From: Trissonchulus latispiculum
Lineage: Eukaryota; Nematoda; Enoplea; Enoplida; Ironidae
Assembly: GCA_030248195.1 (NCBI GenBank)
Contig: JASAND010020705.1
Span: forward strand, 1 to 64,000
Reading direction: 5' to 3'
DNA length: 64,000 nucleotides
Made by a program: the position numbers and the translations under genes
In this document: in pieces, positions 1 through 11,335 of the stretch
Numbering within the stretch: position 1 is the stretch's first letter
Layout of the letters: each line of letters starts with the position of its first letter
Notes under the pieces: model-generated
What the model was told of the DNA's origin: nothing
Seen by the model: the letters and a program-made list of their open reading frames with translations, nothing else
Database searches by the model: none

Positions 1-1638
1 TGATCACAACGCCCTCTTCTGGCTGCACAGTTTTGGACATGGCTCTGTCGACGGCGCGTAAAAATAATAGAGGAGACAGTACATCTCCTTGTCTAACACC
101 AGTCGTGACAGCAAATACGTCGCCATATACGCGAACCCTTGTAGTAGAGTTGTTGTACATGTTTCTGATCAGGTTGATGTACAGAGATGGAATTCCGCAG
201 GCTGCCAAGAGTTTCCACAGGGAAGCTCGATCGATGCTGTCAAAGGCAGCAGAAAAGTCCAGGAATGCAGTAATTGTTGATTGGCTATACCGATGCCGAC
301 GTTCAAGCACCTGGCGCAACGCGAAGATTTGGTCAACGGTGCCGCGACCTTTGCGGAAGCCAGCCTGGTTCTGTCTAGTTTCAGAGTCCAATTTGTTGCT
401 GAGCCTCTCCAGAATCACAATTGACAGAATCTTTCCCGCAACTGGAAGGAGTGATATTCCACGGTAGCTTTTGCAGAGACGCCTGTTCCCTTTTTTAAAG
501 ACGGGGACAAGGATCGCCTCTTGCCACCTTTTGGGTGTTTGTTGACTGCGCCAAATGGACTGAAATATTTCCGCCAGTTTAGGAACAATAACGGGGGCAG
601 CAACCTTGTAAATCTCCGCGGGCAAGCCATCTGGGCCTGCTGTTTTGCCTCGTTTCAGTGCTCTGATAGCTTTAAGGATTTCTTCATGTGACGGTGAATG
701 GGTGGGGATGTCATCTGACTCCGCCACTAACATGTCAAGTTCGACATCTGCCGTCGCAGGGATAGGGCGGTTTAGTAGCTGAGAGTAGTAGCTCGCCCAC
801 TGTTTTACTCTTTCAGGTTTGGATCGAATTGGTTGACCAGCGTCGTCCAAAATGCTTTCGCTGACTGTTGGCCGCCGGCCAGTTGAATCTCGTAGCAGAG
901 AGAATAGCTTCCTGCTGTTACCAGTGGCCGCTGCTCTTTCCATGTTCTCAGCTGTTGTTCTCCACATGCGTTCCTTATCGCCTTTCAGAGAGGCTCGTAC
1001 TTGCTTTGTTAGCTCCTTCCGTCTACACGAGTTAGCGGCCTTACGTTTTTGCTCTGAAAGCGAGATTGTCGTTTCGCTTAAAGGGATTGTCCTTGGTTTT
1101 GGGCCTCTGAAGCCGATAACCTCCGCCGCTGTTTCCTTCAGGGCACATTCTACCCCTTCCCAAGCTTCATCTGGATCGTCGGAGTTCGCCAGCGCACTGA
1201 ACCTGTTTGCCAGTTTACCTGAGAAACGATTTGATACGGCGACATCAGCGAGGAGGTCGATATTCAGTTTCTTCTGGCAATTGAAGCGTTGGTGTGAAGC
1301 TCTTAGACGAAGCTTGATTCGAGCCAGTACCAGCTCATGGGCGCTGGGCAGGCTGGTTCCACGGTGGACTCGCACATTTTGGACAGAGGATGACCATCGT
1401 TGGCGAACAAGAATATAATCAATCAGCTTAGAAGAGTTTCCAGCGTTGCTATACCACGTTAGCCTATGGCAGGGCTTGTGCTGGAAAAACGTGTTCATCA
1501 CCTTCAGTTGGTAATTAGCAGCGAAGCTGGCTAGTCGCAGTCCGTTGTCGTTCATTACTCCACTTCCGAAGCATCCGATGGTCCGTTCCCATCCGGACCG
1601 TCTGCCAGAAAAAGGTTGAGGTGCATAAAACATGAGCT
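1..1638 (-). CDS. APE-type non-LTR retrotransposon (LINE): endonuclease end plus reverse transcriptase, partial
   Basis: One minus-strand frame is open from the stop near 1636 to the window edge, about 540 codons without a stop. It begins inside the C-terminal part of an APE-like endonuclease (LTWYSNAGNSSKLIDYILV, then SAHELVLARI in the place of the usual SDH motif). A linker follows, then reverse transcriptase motifs in order: GKTAGPDGLPAEIYK, SYRGISLLPVAGKILS, AFLDFSAAFDSIDR and GVRQGDVLSPLLF. The catalytic FADD box would lie beyond position 1. The endonuclease N-terminus is missing at 1638, as expected of 5' truncation during target-primed reverse transcription. The open frame suggests a fairly young copy. 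The clade (CR1, RTE or Jockey-like) is not decided. The plus-strand ORFs here are shadows. Confidence 0.93.
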
Positions 1639-1761
1639 ATATAGATTTTTCACGTCGTGCGCTCGAATCTGGCATTACTTTTGCCCTAGCAATTGCGCCA
1701 AAGGGATTTTATAAAAAGCTGAATTTGTTCACAAAAGAAAAACCACCTGCCGGTGGCGAAG

Positions 1762-2478
1762 CCAGAGGACATGGCAGCTGTTTTTTGCGAAAAAAACTGC
1801 GAAATTCCGTACTTTTTTTGAAAATTCCGCAACTTTCTTCGGAGCTCTGCGTAAAGTTCCGCAAAAACTTATGTCCTTGAGCAGAAATTTTCAGTTGTCT
1901 CAGATGAAAAATAAACGTGTTTCAGCTACTTTTTAAAGAAAATTTTCAAAAACTTTTTGCGAAATTTTACAGAAATTTATATTTCTGTATACACCTTTCA
2001 ATCAGCCGAGTTTGAATGTCAAGTGACAACAGCAACGCAATGAAATTCTTTTAGTCTTGAAAAATTTGCTAAACCATAATTTTAAACAAGTAGCCTATTA
2101 GCAGTTTACTTATATTTTAGGATTTTACTGACTGTCGAAACTAAACCTAAGAATTTCCACTAAGGATTTTCCCCGGTTTTACTAAATTTTCTCTGCTTCT
2201 GGGGGCTCCGCCCCCAGACCCCCGCGTCTCTTCACTATTCAGCTTATATACTTATAAAACACACATACACATGCTTCGACTTTCGAAAAATAGTTGCGTT
2301 AAATGTTAAAAATGTGTTTAAATACACCCAAATTACTAAAATTCCTTAGTTATCTTTAAAATACCAAAAAATAAGAATTTCGCAATTTTTTGCGAAATTC
2401 CGCAAAAAATTTTGGAGGACTGCGTAAAAGTTCGCAAAAAGTTTCGACGAAAAAAAACACAGCATGGCAGGGGATCCA
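1762..2478. repeat. AT-rich inverted-end repeat with a GC-rich hairpin
   Basis: The left end has CATGGCAGCTGTTTTTTGCG and the right end carries a related inverted sequence (AAAACACAGCATGGCAG). Between them lie repeated words such as GCGAAATTCCGCAA. At 2196-2222 a perfect GC-rich hairpin (GGGGGC / GCCCCC) stands in AT-rich DNA; similar hairpins recur near 46.67, 46.97 and 47.32 kb. No target duplication was found, so the boundaries and class are uncertain. Confidence 0.4.
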
Positions 2479-2814
2479 ATATATCGTTGGCTAGCTTCTT
2501 AAAGTTAGGACATGTAACATGTGTAAGTATGGGGTAGCTGCGCAAAGTCCATAGTGAGTACCAGCAAAAATTTCAATTTTGGTCCGGAGTTGTCCGAGGG
2601 CCCGATTTTGAGTGGGTCGACTATTTTGGGCACCCTAGTCGGAGGAGTTGGGCCTCGCCAGCCAAACTTACATTTGTTAGGGTTGGGACTTGTGGCTATT
2701 ACCATGCAATGCTATTCCCTGCGGCTTGTTGTTAGCCGTCTAGGTGGGTGATTGTTTTTTGTAAATTTTCGGGGTGATTGTTTTTGTGAACATTGCTATA
2801 TGTGCTCTTCTATC

Positions 2815-2886
2815 CTGGCTCCGTGGTGTGGTGGCTGCACGCCTAACTGCAGTTCGGGAGGTCCATGGATAGATTCCCGACTGAAC
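2815..2886 (+). repeat. tRNA-derived SINE head, degenerate
   Basis: The sequence reads like a decayed tRNA. It starts CTCCGTGGTGTGGTGGC, with a B-box-like stretch (GGATAGATTCCCGAC) about 50 bases on and an end ACTGAACC. The A-box to B-box spacing suits a polymerase III promoter. It lacks clean stems, so a SINE head is more likely than a tRNA gene. Confidence 0.5.
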
Positions 2887-3031
2887 CAAATTTTTTACAC
2901 AAATTTCGTAAACATCGATTGTTCGACCTCAAAACTCTATTTTCATAGATTTTTCAAAAATTCGGCTAGGTCGATTTTCGCTACTCGGATCGAAATGTCG
3001 ACTGCAGACTCCAAATCAGCGCACAATCAGC

Positions 3032-3478
3032 CATAGGTGTACCTTGAGAAAACGTTGGGGGAGGGGGTAGCCGTAATTAGGGTGGGTGGGGTCAGCCGTT
3101 TTGAGGTGGGGTGGGGTCCGGAAAAATCGAATTTGGGGGGGGGCGTAAAAGAAATTTTTTGGTCAAAAATTTAGAAAAAATTCGCAAATTTGCTAAAAAA
3201 GCGTTGTTTCAAACTAAAAATCAACAATACTTCTTCATTTTTGCTCATTTGTTCGAAAAAACTTGGATCTTTTGCAAAAATTTCGAATTTTTGCTAATTT
3301 TGAGGCAAAATTTTCAAAATTTTGAGGGTGGGGTCGGGCAAATTTGGGTGGGTGGGGTCTGGGATTTGGCCATTTGGGGGTGGGGTCTGCCTCCAAAATT
3401 TCGAGGGTGGGGTCGGCACTTTTCCATTTGGGGGGGGGGGTTCCCCCCCCCCCCCCCCCCCCCCCAGGTACACCTATG
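3032..3478. mobile_element. hAT-like miniature element, CATAGGTGTACC ends
   Basis: The ends are inverted (CATAGGTGTACC and GGTACACCTATG). A perfect 8-bp direct repeat, CAATCAGC, lies immediately outside both ends (3024-3031 and 3479-3486), which is the hAT hallmark. The 447-bp interior is a G-rich array of words such as GGGTGGGGTC on one side and a long C run near the right end. It has no coding capacity. Confidence 0.85.
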
Positions 3479-3606
3479 CAATCAGCGCACATAAATTACC
3501 ATGGGCGACTTTTGGCGAAAATTGGTGACAAAAACTTTTGATAAATTTTGATCGATCGATCGATTCAATTTTTGAAATCTGCGCCCTCAATTTATATACC
3601 CTGGCG

Positions 3607-4062
3607 CATAGGTTTGTTAGGGGGGGTGGGGGGACCCCTCGTCCCCTCCCCCCGAATGGAGGGGTCGCTCACTGACCCTCCCCCTAGAAAATTTTTCCTA
3701 CCCTGCCGCCCAAATCGGCCTTCGGCCGACCTCCCCCTCTAAGAATTCTCAACTCCATACCTCAATTTTTGCAAATTTGTAGTCAAAAATTCGAAAAATT
3801 TCAAAAAATTAGCGAAAAATTGCTAAAATTCGCTTAATTATGTACCTTAAAAATCGTTAAAAATAGATCAGGATTAAGCAAAATTTTTCAGTTTTTTAAC
3901 GATGATAAACCGATTTTCTTCAGATCCCCCTCGAAAATTTTTCTTATCCCCCCCCCCCACAAATCGACTTTTTTCGACCCCCCACCCGTTTTTTGCCAGA
4001 CCCCCCTTCCTACTTTTTTCAAACCCCCACCACCCCCACTTTTTTCGCCAGCCACACCTATG
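3607..4062. mobile_element. hAT-like miniature element, second CATAGGT member
   Basis: It starts CATAGGTTTG and ends CACACCTATG. The flanking 8-mers, CCCTGGCG (3599-3606) and CCCTGGGG (4063-4070), match at 7 of 8 positions. It is 456 bp long, non-coding, and shares end sequence and G/C-rich composition with the element at 3032-3478. The inner words differ (GACCCCCC-type), so the two are related families rather than recent duplicates. Confidence 0.75.
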
Positions 4063-5446
<1,384 letters not shown>

Positions 5447-5473
5447 TCACAAGACAGGAAAGATACACACATA

Positions 5474-5474
<1 letters not shown>

Positions 5475-5521
<47 letters not shown>

Positions 5522-5522
5522 A

Positions 5523-5563
<41 letters not shown>

Positions 5564-5585
5564 CATTATATAGGTATATATATAC
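5475..5585. repeat. (TA)n / (GT)n microsatellite
   Basis: TA dinucleotides run for about 60 bp, then TGTG for about 22 bp, then TATATA again. It is non-coding. Confidence 0.9.
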
Positions 5586-5726
5586 ATGGTTTTTAACCTT
5601 TAGTTTTAACCTTGCATAGTACACCGAGGTAGTCAATATTCTTTTCAAGTCGGTTGCTCATTTTGCATAAATTGCTCAGGTTTACACTCTTTTTTATAAA
5701 CTTTATAATTTGTATACACCATTTAA

Positions 5727-6411
5727 CTAATTTGGAAAAATATTACTGCGTCGCCGAAACTCATCTGGAGTGTTTTGATCCACATCGATAAGTAAATAAC
5801 TGTGTGGAGGTGTGACTGCATGTGATTACACGTCTAGAAATGCCTTCACCTTAGCATGAAACATTTGCTTAGCTAGATTGAATGGTGTTAGCTTATCTGC
5901 AGGATTTTTCATCAGGACAATATACTGACTGTTTATTCTGCTGGTTCGACTTTTGCTGTAGAAAATATTTTAAGTAATTACAATTAAACTACATGAACAA
6001 TGATGACACCCTCGTGTAGATAATTCCGTGAGTTTAGTATCCTTGCTAATCAGATCATCCAATATTTAACAGTTTAGGTGTGCAATCTTCTTTTAGTTGG
6101 TTAATAACTGGGATACCTTGTTGAGATTCAACCATTTCATCAATGCTATCGTATGTATCTTGCCACTCTGTGTATAATTCTTTACACTTCTGTACACTCT
6201 GCCATATAATTCTTTGCGGTGGGGGTTTTATAATTTCATTTCCATATTTTATTAATTTGGTAACAAATGTTGTTTTTCCTGCTTTTGTTGGTGCAACAAC
6301 AATACATATAAACGGATGTTGGAATAGCAGGAATGGAGTATGAATAATTTTTGGATTAACGGGTTTCTTTATTTTGTATTTATTACGTATTGCTTTAAGT
6401 GCAGTTTCCAT
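5727..6411 (-). pseudogene. Virus-like A32-type DNA-packaging ATPase, broken
   Basis: The first 118 codons (6411-6055) carry a P-loop, APTKAGKT, preceded by FQHPFICIVV, as in the FtsK/HerA-type packaging ATPases of Polinton-like elements and large DNA viruses. That frame stops at 6055. The matching Walker B region (DDLISKDTKLTEL) follows at once in another frame. Further C-terminal family features (NSQYIVLMKNPADKL, then YLLIDVDQNTPDEFR) are recognisable down to a stop near 5727, with one more in-frame stop between them. At least one frameshift and one nonsense change make this a decayed copy. It is the clearest sign that the 5.7-9.9 kb cluster derives from a DNA virus or virus-like transposon. 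The exact virus group is not determined. Confidence 0.85.
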
Positions 6412-6503
6412 TGTCTCTGCGAGACTGGCAATTTTTTAATCTTTTATTAACAATAGACATACATACGCACAGCTAAAATAGGTACAGTACAAACATATTG
6501 TTA

Positions 6504-7010
6504 TTATTTCATTGAGTCATCTTTGATTTCATCTCGAATTTTCATTAGTATTGCTCCAGTTTTGTTTTGACCGCTCCACTGAGATATATCGTTAATGCTA
6601 GGTTCGCTTATATCTAACCCACGTGCCCAGAACGTACCAAATCTCGCCGCTGCAATAATATCATTACCAGTGCTAACCAACAGCATTTCGATGTCGTTGT
6701 TTTGACGTATCTTTTCTTTAATACAAGTTTCCATCACCTTCTCGCACTGTCGTAACCATTCTTGTTCGTTGTGTCCAACAATACTTTGACCCTGTTGTTT
6801 AGCCGCTGATGGTGACCAAGATCCAGCAATTTGCCAGTAACTACTCCAATCTCCAAAGCATTTAGCCTTTTCCGCGTGATAGAACTGCTTTACGTTCCGA
6901 AACACAATACCGCACAAGGTAGAGCGATAAAAGTTACTAAAAGGATGCCACCCAGTAGCGAAGGATGTAATCCATTTGTTCAAGCATACATGGGAAAGGT
7001 CTCTCGTCAC
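6504..7010 (-). CDS. NADAR (YbiA/DUF1768-type) domain protein
   Basis: An intact 168-residue ORF with one recognisable domain over nearly its whole length: WHPFSNFY near the start, a K-rich helix (FYHAEKAKCFGDW), LLVSTGNDIIAAARFG in the middle, and W(S)GQN...G..LM.IRDEI at the end. Length and motif order fit the NADAR family. Members act as N-glycosidases on riboflavin-pathway intermediates or ADP-ribosylated nucleic acid, and many are encoded by phages and large DNA viruses. Two family positions look changed: the Glu before the FYHAEK helix is Lys, and the usual Asp-rich W-G segment reads TFWARGL, so activity is not assured. It lies 92 bp upstream of the packaging-ATPase pseudogene on the same strand. 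Confidence 0.85.
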   Translation of the reverse strand: MTRDLSHVCLNKWITSFATGWHPFSNFYRSTLCGIVFRNVKQFYHAEKAKCFGDWSSYWQIAGSWSPSAAKQQGQSIVGHNEQEWLRQCEKVMETCIKEKIRQNNDIEMLLVSTGNDIIAAARFGTFWARGLDISEPSINDISQWSGQNKTGAILMKIRDEIKDDSMK

Positions 7011-7369
7011 AGGGTGTACCAGAAATTATATTGCGCTTTCCCCCTTCGCACAACGGTCTGGAGAGGGGAGGGCGATAGAATAGCAGCGATCGCACATTTT
7101 CAAAGTATTAGCAAGTATGCAGTCCCGTTTAGCAAGTCCCACTCGTTTTCACTCATTTCACATATTGCAATTTGCTTGCGAAGCTTTTCAAATTTTCCGC
7201 ATTTTTGTGCAAACTAAATTAGGACAATATTCGTTAATTATATATAACCTAGTTTTCCTGAAGAATTTATGGTAAATTGCGCAAGTCTGATATTAGAAAC
7301 AGTGTTCGCTTCGCTCGCGCTGCGCGGTCCCCCTGATTTTGCTTGAGCACTGCGCGCTCCCCTCAGCAA

Positions 7370-7621
7370 TCAGGGTGTGCCTGGTACACTCTCAGTATAC
7401 CCCATGCGCAAGTACGATTTGTCGTCTGTTGATTTCAAACGTCTCGAATAATTTGATTGCGTTTCAACAGAATTTGGTTTTGAGTGTTCCTTTCGGATTT
7501 GTTTACGTTCATCCTTCAGATCAAGAAAAGTAGCACAACAAACTGCACAGTTGAAAACCATACTGACAGAATGAAATTTGAGAACTGAATCGGTGCTCTT
7601 ATAGTTCTTGATCTGACTCAT
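7370..7621 (-). CDS. Small Cys-rich ORF (zinc-finger-like), copy 1 of a direct repeat
   Basis: An 83-codon ORF starts MSQIKNYKS and contains MVFNCAVCCATFLDLKDERK followed by QIRKEH. The Cys/Cys...His spacing resembles half of a C2H2-type finger, but I cannot assign a family. A copy about 205 bp long lies at 8250-8462 in the same orientation and carries a stop after AVC. The 3' part beyond SRRLKSTDDK is unique to this copy. Whether it is translated is unknown. Confidence 0.4.
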   Translation of the reverse strand: MSQIKNYKSTDSVLKFHSVSMVFNCAVCCATFLDLKDERKQIRKEHSKPNSVETQSNYSRRLKSTDDKSYLRMGYTESVPGTP

Positions 7622-7842
7622 ACTTGCGGAGTAAAAGGAGCAATATCTCGACGCTGTATCTGGCCTTCGACATACCAGACTAAATCAATTAGTTTTAGAA
7701 AGCAATATCCACAGATAAACACAACCTCAACCTCGGTCACGTGGAGAGAACTAAAGTTTCTACAGCAAACGAACGAGATACGGATGCAAATTACTTGATG
7801 TATGGGATACGACATCATAAAATACTTTTACAGTTAGATCTT

Positions 7843-8180
7843 GGCGTACGTGGTTTGGGGGGCAGCTAAACGTTTGCCCTCTGCCCGATTGGGGTAATCT
7901 TGTCTCAGAGAACTGGTGTTGAAAACATGCGGATACGGAGTTTATTACCTGCCTTCTAGCCATTCGCAATGCTGTGATTTACTTGGCCGACTCGCGGCAA
8001 GTAAATAATTAAAATTTTCTGCTGGCTAAACTCCTGCTTTAAGGTTGTCGTTTGGCACGATGCTTACGCTAATATCTACCGCTCTGGAGAAAAATATCAG
8101 ACAGCTGTACCTTATCTGCGTAAAATATATAACCTTATGAGGACCTTCAAATTAAAGTATTGCCAAAGTTGGAGGACATT
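7843..8180. repeat. Diverged half-copy of the TTAA palindromic element
   Basis: The order of segments follows the element at 29628-30836: GGGGGGCAGCTAAACGTTTGCC at the edge, a CCTTCTAGCCATTCGCAATG stretch, TTTGGCACGATGC, then CAGACAGCTGTACCTTATCTGC. Identity is modest and only one arm is present, so this is an old fragment. Confidence 0.5.
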
Positions 8181-8225
8181 TTGGCTGATAAAAGAGAATA
8201 TTTAATCCTGGTAAAAGTAGTATTG

Positions 8226-8254
8226 TTTCAGTTTCAGTTTCAGTTTCAGTTTGT
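8226..8254. repeat. (CAGTTT)n microsatellite at a repeat junction
   Basis: About five CAGTTT units lie immediately before the second copy of the approximately 205-bp direct repeat. Confidence 0.85.
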
Positions 8255-8462
8255 TGTCTGTTGATTTCAAACGTCTCGAATAATTTGATTGCGTTTCAAC
8301 AGAAGTTAGTTTTGAGTGTTCCTTTCGGATGTGTTTACGTTTTTCCTTCAGATCAAGAAAGGTAGCTCAACAAACTGCATACTTGAAAACCATACTGACA
8401 GAATGAAATTTGAGAACTGAATCGCAGCTCTTATATTTCTTGACCTGACTCATACTTGCGTG
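8250..8462 (-). pseudogene. Second, interrupted copy of the small Cys-rich ORF
   Basis: It aligns with 7415-7628 over about 205 bp, in the same orientation and with scattered substitutions. In the corresponding frame a TGA follows the first Cys cluster (MVFKYAVC then stop), and one Cys is replaced by Tyr. It overlaps the last codons of the unrecognised ORF at 8450-9025. Confidence 0.5.
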
Positions 8463-9025
8463 GATGTCAGAAATTTGTTCCAGAATGATCTATCTTTGCA
8501 AAACCTGTACAAAATTAACGGACACGCTGTTGTATTGGAAGGACTGCGTTCCATTGCTTTATCACAGTATTCATTGTTCATAACGTAGGATGAATCATCC
8601 GCACGAATCAATGCAACCCATTCACGTGTATTGCGTTCTTCAGTTCTTCTTGTGTACACCTGCTTGTACACTGCAATTTTTGGTGGTGATGTATATTCAT
8701 ATGATGCAAACTTTTCACTAAATATTTCAATTATCAATGGAAGTTGTCCTTCTAATGTTTCATAAATGTATGATGAATTTAACTGGTCATTTTCTACTAT
8801 CTGATAGCTAATTTGATCTGGATACTGTTCCATTAAATGGTTCATTATTCTTCTTGCTAGTTCTGCAGGGTATTTCATGTTTCTGTCTTCCAGTTTAACA
8901 TAAAGACATTTAAAATCTAATAACATTTCAATGTAAAGAACATAACGATATAGTTTGGATGATTCTATTTGATTTTGAATAACACTGAAGAGTTTATACA
9001 TATAGCAGCATGTATTGCTGTGCAT
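8450..9025 (-). CDS. Unrecognised protein of the virus-like cluster
   Basis: A 191-codon ORF that I do not recognise. It contains a helical N-terminal part (KLFSVIQNQIESSKLYRY), MKYPAELARRIMNHLMEQYP in the middle, and a basic patch YKQVYTRRTEERNTREW. There is no signal peptide or convincing membrane segment. Just upstream, in another frame, lies a short open stretch beginning MDDYEEVYILIHAQQY that could be the true N-terminus separated by a frameshift. The codons look used (few rare runs, no low complexity), and the strand matches the ATPase and NADAR genes. Confidence 0.5.
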   Translation of the reverse strand: MHSNTCCYMYKLFSVIQNQIESSKLYRYVLYIEMLLDFKCLYVKLEDRNMKYPAELARRIMNHLMEQYPDQISYQIVENDQLNSSYIYETLEGQLPLIIEIFSEKFASYEYTSPPKIAVYKQVYTRRTEERNTREWVALIRADDSSYVMNNEYCDKAMERSPSNTTACPLILYRFCKDRSFWNKFLTSTQV

Positions 9026-9096
9026 GTATCAAAATATATACTTCTTCGTAGTCATCCATTTTGATAACAGACTTAATAGTCAGGAGTATTTTATTG

Positions 9097-9576
9097 CTAC
9101 ACTTCGTATATTTTTAACAAATCCTCTCTTGTGATGTGTATATTAGCTATGCGACCAAACAATCTGATTGTGATTAGACACAGTTGTAGGTTAAATCTTT
9201 CCGCAATATACGGACACATCAGACTACTGGTTTCAGCAACTTCACATGCATCATCTTTGTTGGGACACTTCCAAATAAATTGCTGAATTTTATCGAATTG
9301 CTTCACAGGATGCACTATTCTGACGTCATCGTGTACTCCAACTTGTCCGTCAGGTAGCAGCTCTATAGTAATGGGTGCAAACGACATATTGGTCGTTTGA
9401 GTACCTTTCATCTCCTGAATGTCAGCTTCAGTAATATTTGTTTGACATTTACAGTTGATAACAATTGGTACTGAGATGTTTGTTGCAATAAGGATAGCAA
9501 ACATTGCATAGAATGCATAGACATGTTTCGATCCACCATGTTCAGTATTCTGTACTAGTAACATTAACACAAACAT
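9097..9576 (-). CDS. Unrecognised protein with an N-terminal membrane segment, virus-like cluster
   Basis: A 159-codon ORF. Residues of about 20-42 (VYAFYAMFAILIATNISVPI) form a likely membrane anchor, followed by Cys residues (CKCQTN, KCPNKDDAC, CPYIAERFNLQLC) that could form disulphides. I recognise no family. It begins 72 bp upstream of the next ORF on the same strand. It may encode a small virion or membrane protein, but that is inference from context only. Confidence 0.5.
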   Translation of the reverse strand: MFVLMLLVQNTEHGGSKHVYAFYAMFAILIATNISVPIVINCKCQTNITEADIQEMKGTQTTNMSFAPITIELLPDGQVGVHDDVRIVHPVKQFDKIQQFIWKCPNKDDACEVAETSSLMCPYIAERFNLQLCLITIRLFGRIANIHITREDLLKIYEV

Positions 9577-9619
9577 GTTTTTTATTAATTAACGTGTTCC
9601 ACATTGATTGTGGTTAGCA

Positions 9620-9940
9620 TTAAAGGAAGCCGTAACTGATGATCACTGAAACTTTGTCTTGCTTAATACAATCAGTGTCAGTCCCTTTAGGTAACTCTTT
9701 TTCAGCAGTCAAACCTTCTAAAGTTATAGCCGTTTCTAACTTGATTGTTTCTTTCGTGTAGGCTTCGAACAGCTTGAATATACAGTCATCTTAATCATGT
9801 TTCTACTTCTTCCACCTAAACATATGACCACTTTCTTTGAAGGCTGCTTGGTCCTAACTTGGGAGTCTTCAAACTGTACCCTATCAGTCCTATTCCAGTT
9901 TGGTTAGTCATAAAAATGGCAATTCTTTATTTTAAAATAA
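9620..9940 (-). pseudogene. Degraded ORF at the upstream edge of the virus-like cluster
   Basis: One frame gives about 55 codons ending KQDKVSVIISYGFL and stop at 9620; a different frame upstream gives a basic stretch, RTKQPSKKVVICLGGRS. The two are joined only by a frameshift. No family is recognised. It probably belongs to the same virus-like block. Confidence 0.35.
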
Positions 9941-10004
9941 ACGACCTAGCATTCGTGGCCTGAGTTCGTTTCAAACTTCGCGTATTATAGTTGGCTTTTT
10001 CCAA

Positions 10005-11244
10005 TGCGTCTGTCAAATCCTAGTGAGAACACTTGGTGGCTCTACTGTCCTGTGATGATAGTTACTGAAATCGGTGGTGTAAAAGTGTCCAGGACGTTGC
10101 GCGACTCTCTAAGGACATGAGCCGGCAAGGTGCGGTGGTGTAAAAGTGTCCAGGACGTTGCGCGACTCTCTAAGGACATGAGCCGGCAAGGTGCGGTGGT
10201 GGAAAAGTGTCCAGGAAACTTTTCGACTTTCGGCGGACTTGAGCCGGCAAGGTGCGGTGGTGGAAAAGTGTCCAGGAAACTTTTCGAGTTTCAGTGGACA
10301 TGAGCCGGCAAGGTGCGGTGGTGGAAAAGTGTCCTGGACAAGACGAGACTATCTGCGGAGATGAGCCGATTACGACGGACATGAGTCAGTCCTGGCGGAT
10401 TTGAGCCAGTACGATAGGAGTTGAGCTGCTCCGGCCGGACTTGAGCTAGTAAATATGGATTTGAGTCGCTTCAACGCTTTGCACGCGGATTCGAGCCGGC
10501 AGGCGGATATATTAAGTAACCAAGCAGAAACTATCCAGGACTCGCGATTCGCAACCACAAAAGCTTAATCTGAAGCCGATAACCCGATAAAAGGATGAGA
10601 AAATAATAAAATAGTCAATTGCAACTGATACTGCTACTACGAATCACTACGAATCCCTCAAGATTCGCAACCATTAGCGCTTGAACCGATAACCGAATAA
10701 AGGATGAGACTGCTAAAATGTAGACAATTGCTAGTAAACCATACTACTAAGATACTAAACCCTCTACGGTAAGTTACCCTAGCGATGGGTGATCGTGATG
10801 ATGATGTGCTACCTACCTACCTAACTACCTACTAAAAACGTGTCTTTTATTTACACCGTCAAACAAATACATTTACATGACACTGAACGATAAAAACATG
10901 ACACAATGCCAACAACGATAAAGCTATTACAGCGAAACGACTATTTTAAACAACATAAGTTCCAGTACCACAACCTGGGTGCGCACTGATTAGATACGTC
11001 GAAAAGCCGGCAAGTTGCGGTGGTGTAAAAGTGTCCAGGACGTTGCGCGACTCTCTAAGGACATGAGCCGGCAAGGTGCGGTGGTGGAAAAGTGTCCAGG
11101 AAACTTCACCACTCTCTCCGGACATGAGTAGGCAAGGTGCGGTGGTGTAAAAGTGTCCTGGAAAAGTGTCGAGTAATTCTCGCGGGGGCTCGAATCACGG
11201 ACAGTAGAGCCACAAAGTGTTCTCACTAGGATTTGACAGACGCA
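10005..11244. mobile_element. Non-autonomous inverted-repeat element carrying 61-bp arrays
   Basis: The 45-bp ends are inverted: TGCGTCTGTCAAATCCTAGT at the left, and its complement ending CAGACGCA at the right. Inside, a 61-bp unit is tandemly repeated near both ends in the same orientation. The centre holds paired copies of a GATTCGCAACCA...GATAACC...AAAGGATGAGA segment near 10545 and 10670. There is no transposase ORF, and I saw no clear target duplication. Confidence 0.65.
10078..10370. repeat. 61-bp tandem repeat (five units) with a second block at 11022-11165
   Basis: The word AAAAGTGTCC recurs at 10081, 10142, 10203, 10264 and 10325 (exact 61-bp steps), and at 11027, 11088 and 11149 (again 61). 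Each unit also contains GACATGAGCCGGCAAGGTGC. Short ORFs across it are artefacts. Confidence 0.9.
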
Positions 11245-11335
11245 CAAATCATAGCGTTATTCTTTGATGCGTATTTTCTTTATACATTTTCACACCTACA
11301 TATTTGTCTGTTATTTGCATGGATTTAACTCAGTA

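Noticed and set aside
852..1418. 188-codon plus-strand ORF, and the other plus-strand ORFs in 1-1.6 kb
   Set aside because: They are the antisense of a continuous minus-strand reverse transcriptase frame with clear motifs.
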